This document shows, piece after piece, positions 35,501-47,500 of a DNA stretch of 64,000 nt. The DNA comes from Gorsachius magnificus. Taxonomy: Eukaryota > Chordata > Aves > Pelecaniformes > Ardeidae. Below the pieces are notes generated by a model, which was not told the origin of the DNA, ran no database searches, and saw nothing but the letters and a program-made list of their open reading frames with translations. The stretch spans positions 2,046,001 through 2,110,000 of the forward strand of contig CM067081.1 in NCBI GenBank assembly GCA_034008185.1, read 5' to 3'. How positions within the stretch are numbered: the stretch's first letter is position 1; each line of letters opens with the position of its first letter. The translations under genes were made by a program, and so were the position numbers.

Positions 35501-38500
35501 TCCCATTAATGGAGACACCCCAACGGCCATGGGTGCAGGGACACCCCGAATGCTATAGGGGCACAGATACCCCAAAACCCCTGTGGACAAGGACTCTCCC
35601 AAATACCCCAACAGCCCTGGGTGCAGGGATGTCCCACCTGGCCACCACAGCACGTTGGGACCAGGTTCCCCTGACCTGCTGCCGCTATGGGGGTTGCCGA
35701 AGCCACCAAACCCCCATGTCCCCCAGCTCCTTGTAGGATAAGCCTGTGTCCTCCGGCCACACAGGGCTGTGTCCTCCCTACTGTGAGGACACGAGTGCCA
35801 CAAAGCCGCTCCATGACCACAGAAGGAAGCCTTAACCCAACCATCCTCACCATGGATGGAGGCCACCATCTCCCTGGTGGTCCCCAAAGAGCAAGAGGGA
35901 GGGGTCCTGGCCAGATCCTGCTCGGTGCTTGAGAACAGAGCTGTGCCTCAGTTTCCCCATTCACCCCCCAAGCTGAGATCAGCCTTTTCAGCCAAGCAAG
36001 GAGGAAACCATCTCGAGCCAAATTTTACGGTGACGGGTCAAAGCCCCCCCCCCCAGATAATCTGCCCCCTCCAAACCACGTTGATGCTGGGGTCCTCAGG
36101 TACTCCAGCTAAGCCCTCCCCTCCTTGTTACAGCCTCGTTACAGTTTATTAACACTCTCACCACCGGATTAATTTGTTCTAATTATGGGCTGAAGAGCAC
36201 CCAATGGAGGATGGGCTGGACAGAGAGCTCGTCCTGTCCCCTGCCCTGCCTCAGTTTCCCCAACCCTCGCACAGCCTGGAGTTCCCCGCCTCAATAGGAT
36301 GCTCCCTATTTTCCCAAGCTGTCCCAGCCACCGAAGCCGAGGGCTGGATCCGTGAGCTGAAGGGGTTCAGTGCCGCATGCCACACCGGCACCTGGGGCTT
36401 TGCAGAGCTGGGGAGGTGCAGGATGAGGCCCAGCCGTTGGCAAGGGGATTTTTTTTTCCATCTTTACAGCAGCAGTGTTATCCTAGTGGCGGGGGGGAGG
36501 GGGGAGCAGGGAATTCCCACTGGGATGAGGAGGAGCTGGGGGTACCGCACCATCCCGGCAGGGTGAAGCAGTATCCAGGCGTGGGCAGGATGCGTCCCAC
36601 CGCATCCCTAACCCAGCAAAGCCTCTCCCCTGCAGGGCTGCTGTGGCTTCAGCCTCCAGCTGCTCTCCTCGGGGACCCCCCCGCCACCCCCTGGCCGCAT
36701 CCTGCTTCCCCCCAGCCCCTCCCTCGGGGTTGGGGCATTTCCCCCCGCCAACACCTCTGTGGTGTAAATCGCACTGGGGGGGGGGGGGGGGGGGTGGCAG
36801 CGATGGCTCCAGCCCCCCCCCCCATCGCCCTCTCCAGGTGGGAGCATCCCCCTTTCCTTCCCCGCCATCCGGAGCACCCCGGGGGCGGCAGGCTGAGGAT
36901 GAGGATGGAGGCGCCGTTGCCACGGCAATCACGGTCCAGACCCCACAGGTGCCGGGTTCTGCTGGGCGCACACGTGTCCAAACATGACGCATCCATGCAC
37001 CCCCCCAATCCCCACCCCCCCCGCCCCGATCCCACCAGACACCCCCTCTCCTCCCCAGGACCCCCCTTTCGCATCACCCGGTACCCCGCGACTCCGCAAC
37101 CCTCTCCGGCCGAGCCCGGAGGCGGCGAAGGCCGCGTCGATGCCGTCCCCGATGTCTCGCATGTCCTCCAGCGCGATGGTGAACTGCGCCAGAGTCCTCA
37201 CCATCTGCAGCATGCGGGTCCCGGGGGGTCGGTCCGTCCCACGCGGCCCAAGGAATAAAAAAAATTTTATATATATATATATTTTTATATATATATATCT
37301 CTTTACTCCCAGGTCTCCCCTTTAAAATAGCTGGAATGCTGCGCTGGGATGCGGCGAGGAGGGGAATAAAATAAAGGAGCTATTTATATCGATAGGGTTG
37401 TGTGTGTGTGTATATATATAAAAAAAAAAAAAAAAAGCCCTCCCGCAGAGCGGCTGCAGGATGCGTGCGGCGGGCGTGCGCCTGCGTCCGTGGCGGCACG
37501 CGGGTCCCCGGCCCCGGGTGCTACCGAGGCACGGGCAGGCGAGAGGAATCGGTGATGGAGGCAGAGCCGTGCCCACACACGGATGTGCGGATGCGGGCAG
37601 GGTTGGATCCTGCTGGGGGGATGCTGGGGGGATGCTGGGGGAGAGGCTTTGCCCGAGGAGGATGCTGTAGGGGGGGGGGGGGGGGGCGGGGGGGCGATGC
37701 CTTCTTGGGGCGTGTGATTTTGGGGGGGGGGGAGGGAGGGGAGGGTGCACAGCTGATGCTGGCTGGGGGTGCTCAGCATCCTTGGGGTCTCTGGCCCCAT
37801 CAGTTGGAGGGGGGGTACCACGTCCCTTTCTCCAACCTTGCAGACAGGGAAACTGAGGCACGAAGCAAACCTGCTCACACCCCCCCCCCCATCACCTCAG
37901 CACCCACATCCCTGCTTGCCGGGTAATGCACCCTGCCCAGATCCGTTTCTAACACTCCCCTCCTGCTTCGTTAATTAAATCTAATTAGCCGCTCACCCCG
38001 TTTCCACAGCAACGGCGTGCAGCAGGGCTGTGTCCTCCCAAGGCAGCCAGTAAATTTCCTCTTGGTAATGAGGATGATGAGCATATGAGGATGCCAGCAC
38101 CCATCCCACCCACAGCCCCCCCCCCCCCCCCAGGGGTGAATGGCAGAGAACGGGGTGCGTGGCAGAGAACGGCCAACTCGGTGCATGTGAGAGGGGAGGT
38201 GCAGCAGCCTGAAGTGCAGCCCCTCACTGGGATCAGGGAGGAGGGACCCACAGCACCCGGCGTGGGCACAATGGGTGCCTGTGCTGCACCCGGTACAGCT
38301 AATTGTGTTAGGGGTAAGGAGGCTGCTTGCAAGGCAGCACCTCCTGCAACTCCTTCTGCAGCACCACCCTCGTCCCAGAGCCGCTTCTGCTGCAATCCCA
38401 GGCCTGTCTGGGCTGCAATCCCAGACCCGTTTCAGCTGCAATCCCAGAGCCATTTGGGTTGCAAGTTTGGGTTGCAATCCCAGCCGTTTCAGCTGCAATC

Positions 38501-41500
38501 CCAGAACCATTTGGGTTGCAGTCCCAGAACTGTTTGGGTTGCAATCCTGGTTCCATCTGGATTGCAACCCTGAACTCTTCTGGGATCCAATCCCAGACCC
38601 ATTTCTGCTGTAATCCCAGACCCATTTAGGTGAATCCCACTCCCACATGGGCTGCAACCTTGGACCCATCTGTGCCACAATCCCAGACCCATCTGGGTGG
38701 CAATCCCTGGCCATCAGGGTTGCAATCCCAGGCCCATCTGGATTGCAATCCTGGACCCATCTGGGTTGCAGTCCTGGGCCTTTTGGGCCAACCCCCCAGA
38801 CCCACCGGTTTCTGATTCCAGACCCATTTGGGCTTTAAGCCACGATTTGGGCTGCAACCCCAGGCCCATCTGTGTTGCAATGCCCAAACCCGTTTCTGTT
38901 GCAGTCCTGGGCCATCGGTTGCAACCCACCATGGGTTGCAACCTGGCCCATTTCAACTTCTCTGGGTTGCAATCCCAAACCCACTGGGTTGCAAATCTGG
39001 GGCCATGTGGGTTGCAACCACGGTCGGTTCAACCCAGCCATTGGGTTGCAACGGCCATTGGGTTGCAACCAGCCATTGGGTTGCATCCCACTCGGTTTGC
39101 AATCCTACGTCCATCTGGGTTGCAATCCTGGGCTCATTTGGGTTCCAATCCCAGACCCATCTGGGTTGTGATCCCAAACCCATTCCTGTTGCAACCCCAG
39201 ACCCATCAGGGCTGCAATCCTGGGTCCATCTGCATTGCAACCCCAGACCCATCTGGGTTGCAATCCCAAATCCATTCCTCTTGCAATCCCTGCCTCATTT
39301 GAACTGCAACCCCAGCCCCAGCTGGCCTGCGCCGCCGTGACGCTGCGCCGCCGCCGTGACGCTACGATGGTGACCTGGCCGATCCGCCTGCAGCAATACC
39401 CTCGAGCCCTCCCACGGGATCGCTTGTCCCCGGGGGCGAGCAGGGGGATCCCTCCATCTAGAGGGTCCTTCCCACATTCCCACTCCCCCAACACCTCCCT
39501 TGAGTCAAGCCCTTCATTTAACGCCGCAAGTGGATTCTCCAGTGTGTACTATGAAGGTTGAGCTTTCGGCTGATGGGTTTAAAAACCTCTCTCAACCTCA
39601 CCCAACCTCTTTGGACGTCACCAGGGAGGACGGAGGGATGGAGAAGGGTTAAGCCCATCGCTGCTGGGACAAGGGAAAGAGCCAGGCTGGAGCCCACTGT
39701 GCATCAAGGGGCCCAACGGAGGTTATCTCGCTGTCACCCAGGATAGAAAAAAGCTGGAGCGATGCTGGCCGTCCCCGCCGACCGCCGAGCCCGGACCCCC
39801 CTGCGCGCGGCCCGCAGCCCACAGGAAATTCCTGGGAGTGTTTGGCCACTCCAACAGCGCTGCCTATTTTTAGGGCCGTCTAAAATATGAACCGGTTATT
39901 TTTAGCAGCGCGGCTCTTTGTAAACACCTTTAGATTTCCTTTCGGACAATCTTTTTTTTTTTTTTTTTTTTTTTTTGGCAACCTGGGTGTTTCGTCCCCA
40001 AAAAATCCAAGACCCTCCTGGGAAAAGCATCCCGAGCCCTTGGGATGGAGCCAAGGGGTTCATCCCCCATTCCAAAGGCTTGTGCCAGCGTCGCATGGAT
40101 ACTCCTGAAAAACTGAAGGTGGAGCGGATCCTGCACTGTGGATTTGGGGGATGATTCAGCAGCACCCCAAATCCAGGATGGGGCGCTCGGAGAGGGGATT
40201 TTCTCCCAGTTTTCCCCTCCAGCATTGGAAATGCAACACCCCAACCCCGCTTGGCCTCCCACCAAAGGACGGGAGCCGGCTTAGGCTGCTCTATTTTATT
40301 TTTTAATAAAAGATCTGGGTGCAAATCCAGGATTTTGCTTTTCCCTGCCCGAGTGTAGCAATGCGGGAGGAGCTTGAGCACCCCCAGGGATTTTAAAAGA
40401 TCTTACAATATTAAATAAAGGACCTGGCAAATCGTGGCCTGCCTCCACCCCCTGCAAACAAAGAGGCATCAGTGGAGAAAAGTCCTAAAAACTTCATTTT
40501 TGTAAAGAAAAATGGGGGTTTAGGGGAAAAGGAGAGCAGGGATGTACATTCATGAGGAATCCCAGCCAGCATGGCAACCTCTGGCCCTCGAGCCCAGGCT
40601 GAGATCATGCATGCAATGATGCCGCTTGCAGCCCACTCCGAAGATTCCCCCCTAACCCCCCCAAATCCTGCTGCGGGTGGGAACTGGTTGCTGAAGCGGG
40701 GGACACGGGGGGGGTGTCACACATGCTGTCACCACCCGGCTGGGACGCTAAAATCACATCCTGGGGGGGGGAGGAGGGATGGATATCGATGTCTGTATCC
40801 TGGGAGACTCCGTTCCACCTCAAAATTCCCTTCCCGGACCCGCAACACGCAGCATTTCTCCGAGGTCAGCGGTGTAATGAGTTGTGCCAGGGCTCAGCCA
40901 TACCCTGGGGTGAGCTGTAGTGGGGAGTTTGACCCTAAGGCCTCACTTTGGGGCAAAACCGTATGGCTTTAGGGAAAATCTGGAGCATTTCGGACCATTT
41001 GGGGAGTGGGATTTGCCGTTCAAGGCCTTCCCAGCTCATCCTTCCCGCTGCTGCCGAAGGAGGAGCCAGCCCTGCTTCCAGCAAAATTATTCCCACCCCT
41101 CCAAAACGTGCCAAAATTTTAAGAATAAATAAATACAAGTTGTTTTCTGCCCCCACCCTCCCCCCCCAGTTATGGCTTGTCCCTGACGCCGGCTCCCGAT
41201 GCTCCGCACTGCCGGGGGGGGGGGTGGGGATTCTCTAGGGTCTCATAATAGGGTTGTGCGAGGAATCTTGGCACCTCCTTGAGACCCCCATTCCCAGTTT
41301 GGAAGTAACTGGGAAGGGACAGAACTGGGATTTCTGCACCTTTTCTTTCCCTGGATGCTTCTTCCCAGGGCAGATCCCACTAGAGGGAGCTGGGACATAG
41401 TGGGAGCCCCTGGCCGTGAGGACAGTCCCCTGCCCCAGGGAGCTCGCAGTGCATGGCGAATGCCCAAGCTTAACAATTTTAACGTGCTCTTGCCTTTATT

Positions 41501-44500
41501 TCTACCAAAACTCTGGGGGAAAAAAAAAAAGGCTCAGAAACAAAACCTGACCCACTTCCACCCATCCCAACGGGATGAGCAAACACCTCCGCAGCAAACG
41601 GCATCATCCCAACATGGAACACTTGTTCGCGCAGCCAGAAAAGCCCCTGGCTGGCACCATCATCAAAAATAGGATGATGCTATTACATCCAATCCCGAAT
41701 TTCCTCAATCGCTCACAGTTTCTGGTGGGAAAATCACTTGGAAAAAAACTCCAAATTATCTCCTCTCAGGATGTTTTTAAGCGGGAGGTTTGATTTGGTT
41801 TCATAGGGCTTTCAAGGCAAACCTATCCAACCTTGGCCTCAGGACAAAGGATGCTCAGCCACGCGTCCCACACAGCTCTGTGCCAGACGGGTGGAGGGGT
41901 GGCAGCCACCAGACCTTGCTTTGCTGGGTACCAACCACTGCCACCTCTGGTACCAGTCACCCCCATCCCTGGTATAGAATCATAGAATCATAGAATCATA
42001 GAATCACCTCAGTTGGAAAAGACCTTTAAGATCATCGAGTCCAACCGTTAACCTAGCACTGCCATCCCACCACTAAACCATGTCCTGAGCACCTCATCTA
42101 TCCTTCTTTTAAAGACCTCGGGATGAGGACTCCACCACCTCCCTGGACAGCCCATTCCAGAGCCTGACAACCCTCTCGGTGAAGAAGTTTTTCCTAATGT
42201 CCTAGCCTAAACCTGCCCTGGCGCAGCTTCAAGCCATTCCCCCTCGTCCTATCATCTGTTACCAGGGAGAAGAGCCCGACCCCCACCTCACTACAGCCTC
42301 CTCTCAGGCAGTTGTAGAGGGCGATGAGGGCTCCCCTCAGCCTCCTCTGCTCCAGACTAAACACCCCCAGCTCCCCCAGCCGCTCCTCGTATGACTTGTG
42401 CTCCAGACCCCTCACCAGCTTGGTTGCTCTCCTCTGGACATGTTCCAGCAAGGCAACATCTTTCTTGGAGTGAGGGGCCCAAAACTGAACACAGGATTCG
42501 AGGTGCGGCCTCACCAGCACCGAGTACAGGGGCACGGTCCCTGCCCTGCTCCTGCTGGCCACACTATTCCTGATACAAGCCAGGATGCCATTGGCCTTCT
42601 TGGCCACCTGGGCACACTGCTGGCTCATATTCAGCCGGCTGTCAACCAGTACCCCCAGGTCTTTTTCCACCAGGCAGCTTTCCAGCCACTCTTCCCCAAG
42701 CCTGTAGCGCTGCATGGGGTTGTTGTGACCAAAGTGCAGGACCCGGCACTTGGCTTTGTTGAACCTCATACAATTGGCCTCGGCCCATCGATCCAGCCTG
42801 GCCAGGTCCCTCTGCAGAGCCCTCCTCCCCTCAAGCAGATCAACACTACCACCCAGTTTGGTGTCATCTGCAAATTTACTGAGGGCACACTCAATCCCCT
42901 CATCCAGGTCATTGATAAAGATATTAAACAAGACTGGCCCTAGAACTGAGCCCTGGGGGACACCGCTTGTGACCGGCCGCCAACTGGATTTAGCTCCATT
43001 CACCACGACTCTCTGGGCTCGGCCATGCAGCCAGTTTTTAACCCAGCGAAGAGTACATCCATCTAGGCCATGAAATGCCAGCTTCTCCAGGAGAATGCTA
43101 TGGGAGACGGTGTCGAAGGCTTTGCTGAAGTCCAGGTAGACAACATCCACAGCCTTTCCCTCATCTACCAGGCAGGTCACCTGGTCATAGAAGGAAATCA
43201 GGTTGGTTAGGCAAGACTTGCCTTTCGTGAACCCATGCTGACTGGGCCTGATCCCCTGATTGTCCTCCATGTGCCTGGTGAGCACCCTCAAGATAAACCG
43301 CTCCATAATCTTCCCCGGTACCGAGGTCAGGCTGACTGGTCTGTAGTTCCCTGGATCCTCCTTCCGGCCCTTCTTGAAGATAGGCGTCACATTTGCCAAC
43401 CTCCAGTCATCTCCAGCCAGCCCACCCCCTAAACGTCAGGCCCCGATCCCTGGCACCAGCCACCTCCATCCCTGGCACCAGTCACCTCCATCCCTGGCAC
43501 CAGTCACCTCATCCCTGGTACCAGCCACCTCCACCCCTGGACCAGTCACCCCATCCCTGGTACCAGTCACCTCCATCCCTGGTACCAGTCACCTCCATCC
43601 CTGGGTACCAGTCACCTCCACCCCTGGGTACCAGTCACCTCCATCCCTGGTACCAGTCACCTCCATCCCTGGATACCAGTCACCTCCATCCCTGGTACCA
43701 GTCACCTCCACCCCTGGTACCAGCCACCTCCATCCCTGGGCACCAGCCACCTCCCTCCCTGGGTACCGGCCCCCTCCATCCCTGATCCCAGTCTCCTCAT
43801 CCCTGAATACCAATCATCCCATCCCTGGGTACTGGCCCCCTCCATCCCTGGGACCACCAGGCCCCGTGTCCTGGGCAAACCACCCTCCGCATCCCATGGG
43901 AACACCAGGACCTGCGCCACAGCAGTGGGGCCGTGCCCGAGCCAGGCTGACGCTGCGCAGCATCACGTCCGGGGCTGCATCCCCTCCCCGCCCTGCCGCT
44001 CGCTCCTCTCCCACGGGTAAGAAAAGTCCGAGCCACTTTCCGAAGCGTAACTTCTTGAAAGGAAATAAGAGCATAAATCAGCAGCTCTGATTCAGCTCCG
44101 CTCCGGTTACTAATAATACTCCTGTGTTTATTCGCAGCCCTGGGGCTGGAGATGTTTGCTTTTCCCTCGCTCGGTGGTTTTTCCCAGGCTCCCAGCTCAC
44201 AGAGGAGCCTTGATTTGTTCAGGGATGCTCCCATGGAGAAACCCAGTGGCACAACTGCCTCCAGGACTGGGAGGAAGAGGAGGAGGAGGAGGAGGAGGAG
44301 GAGGAGGAGGAGGAGGAGGAGGAGGAGGAGGGCAGGAGGGAGACTTCAGCCCCGAATGGATGCGCTGAGAATTCAGTTGTTCTCCCTTCTTTGACTTCTT
44401 GGCTGCGGTGATTCATCCCGGGAGGATGCAGCCTGGCTGTAATTCTGCTTTTTCAGTGTGAGAAAAAAAAACAGGAATAAAAAATAAAGGCGTCGGAGGA

Positions 44501-47500
44501 ATTTTTTTCAGGGCAGGGTGGAAGGATGCTGGGCATCCTGGTGCCATCCCGGTGAGCGGCAGGGCTGGGAGCGGCGCTGGTAGGATGGGGAGCGGGGAGA
44601 CAGCGGGAGGCTCGTTTCCTGAAGCAACAAAACCTCATCCTCTAAATGCATCGCAGGGATTTTCCCATGGAATTTTCACTTGGAAATCAGGATTTGCATC
44701 ACCGGCGCCGGGGTGCGAGGGGTTCCCTCTCCCCCCCCCCTCCCCCCCGCCCCAAAAAATACAAGGCTCAGGGTCGTGCTGGAGCATCTCAGGGCATCCT
44801 CCCTCCCCCGCTGGCAGCACCCCAGGGGTCGCCCCCTCCCCATGCCCCCCTCCCATCCCATCCAAGATGCTCACCCCAATTTACACACACACACACACAC
44901 ACACCCCGCTACCATCCATCCCCTGGCGCATTTGCAGAGCCCTTGCACAACTCGTGTCGCCGCGGGCCCGGGCCCGGTGGGGGGCTTGCCGGCCCCCCAT
45001 TTGCAGCCCGCCTTTGCCGAGCCCTAGAGCAGCTTTCACCAAATATGGAAGGGTTTTTTTTGCCTCCGGTTTTCGGCACGCAGCAGGCCCCGGCCCAAGA
45101 GTGCAGCTTTCCAGATGCTGAGGTCAGCCCCGCTCTTCTCCCCTCCTCCTCCTCCTCCTCCTCCTTCTCCTCCCAGCGCGCTTGGCCCTGCACCCATCCT
45201 GGTGGGATTCCCCCCCCCCAGCATTCTCCGCATCCTCCAGCACCCCAAAGCGAGAGTCTTGGGATTTGGCGGGGGGGGGGGGGAGGAGGGTGCCTGCCCC
45301 TTGGATTGCCTTGGGCCGGCATGTGGGGAAGGCCCTGGGCCCGGGGGGGAGTAAACTTGGGGCCCGGCCATTGGGCACCAGGGGGTGATTGGCACCCAGG
45401 AGCTGAGGGGGGCCAGGAGCCAAATGGGCATCCCAGAGCCAAAGGGCACCCAGGAGCTGATGGGCATCAGGAGCTGATGGGCACCCAAGAGCCAAAGGGC
45501 ACCCAGGAGCTGATGGGCATCAGGAGCTGATGGGCACCAGAGCCAAAGGGCATCAGGAGATGGGCACCTGAGAGCCAAGGGCACCCAGGAGCTGATGGGC
45601 ACCCAAGAGCCACAGGACACCCAACAGCCAATGGCCTCCAAGAGCCAATGGGCACCTGAGAGCCAAAAGGCATCCAGGAGCCAAAGCGCACCCAAGAGTT
45701 GACGGATGCTCAGAAGCTGATGGATGCACAGGATCCAGTAGGTACCAGCAGTCCACGGGCACCCATGAATCAACACACAACTGGGAGCTGATGGGCACCC
45801 AGGAGCTTATGGGCATCCAGAGTCCATGGGCACGCAGAAGCCAATGGGCACCCAGAGTGCATGGGGATACAGGAGCTGATGGATTCCCAGGATCCAACAG
45901 GTACCAGGAGTCCACAGACACCCATCAGTCCACAGGCACCCAGGGGACACCCGGCCACCCAGGAGCCGATGGGGCAAGGCCCCCCCGCCATACCCCGGCC
46001 CTGGCCCTTCCCCCCCCCCGCCTCCACCCCCAGCATCACCTGTGCCCCATGGACACCCAGCCCTGCAGCACCCCGTGCTCAGTGGATCCCCTCGTTCAGC
46101 ACGGGGCGGCAGGGAGCCGGTGCAGGGACCACAGACTTCGCCAGGAACGCCCACATCTCACATCACGTCACGGCGAGGCAAGAGGTGACGCCTTCACTGT
46201 CATGTCATTGTCACGGCGTCACCCCAGGGGGGTGGGGGTGGGTGAAAGAAGGACATTTCGGCATCTACTGACCTGCGCCAGGTTCGGATGACCAAGGGAC
46301 GAGTCCCCTCTCCGCTTACTGAGGCTCTGAGCCATCTATATCCCATCTCATCGGGGTTTTGGGCAAACAAAATAAAAAAAAAAAGGACCAAAACTGATCC
46401 CCAACTGCTAGCGACGGTGTTTCTGCCGAGGGGTCAGGATGAAACCCTTCCAAAAAAAAAAAAAAAAGCAAGAAGAAGGATGCCAAATCAGGGCAGGCCG
46501 ACGAGTCTGCTGCTACTTCGGCTAAAAAAAGCAGGAAACCATATCCTGGGCTTGGAGATGCCAATCTTCCCATGCAAACAACTCCCTTCTTGTTTTTTTT
46601 GGAGAGTACCGGCAGGCTCAGGAGCGGGCAGTCACAAATAGCAACTCCACAGCACCACCAAGAAAACCTTCTCCAGCCCCAGGAACCCCGTGGGGATGCT
46701 GATGTCCCCACGTCAGGATGGTGGCTCCTCCAGAGCAGGGCTGGTGGTGGCCATCCCCCTGTCAGGATGGTGGCTTCTCTGGAGGGGGGCTGGTGGTGGC
46801 CATCCCTCTGTCAGGATGGTGGTTCCTCCAGAGCAGGGCTGGTGGTGGCCACTTCCCGATGGGGATGGTGGCTTCTCCGGAGGGGATCTGGTGGTGGCCA
46901 CCGCCAGAGATGTCCTTTCCCCAGCACATCCATGTGGAGATGTCCTAGTCGGGTTCGCTGGTGTCTTGGATGTCACCAGTGAGGTGGAAGGTGGTGGTGG
47001 CCATTCCCTGTTTCCCCAAAAGGGACATGCCCAGGGGCTCTGGGACATTGCAGGACATGGGGGTCACTCAAGCCCAACATGTTCCTGCCATCAACCCTTC
47101 TACCCCTCAAATTAAAGGGATTCAACTTAAAATAATCTATGTAAGACATGGGGGGGGATGCAGCTTGGGGACAACCCCCATCTGCAACCAGGAACAGCAG
47201 TCATGGAGCAACTGGTACCATTGCGGGCAGGCACTGGGCAGACTGGGACCAGCCCCCCCATCCCCCAGAAGCCCAGCAGCTCCAACAGGAGTTTGCATGA
47301 AGAGCGAGTTACTGGAATATTTTTACCCAGATGCTGATTTTCGTTCTCCCTCCCATTGGCCGGGCCACAGTTCCCAAAGACCCAAAAGCAAACACGCTAT
47401 TTTTAGAGAAGAGTTCATTTACTGGAGCCATTCCCTTTGAAATTCCTCACCCATCCTCTCCATGGAAACCGAGGGAGCCCGGAGAAACAGCCCCACTGGG

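Noticed and set aside
42194..43399. Reverse-transcriptase frame as a host gene
   Set aside because: It has the CR1 LINE 3' structure, octamer end, 5' truncation and a premature stop. It is a retroelement fragment, not a domesticated gene.
44152..44416. Arg-rich / Ser-rich peptide from the (GGA)n run
   Set aside because: A simple trinucleotide repeat with no conserved context.
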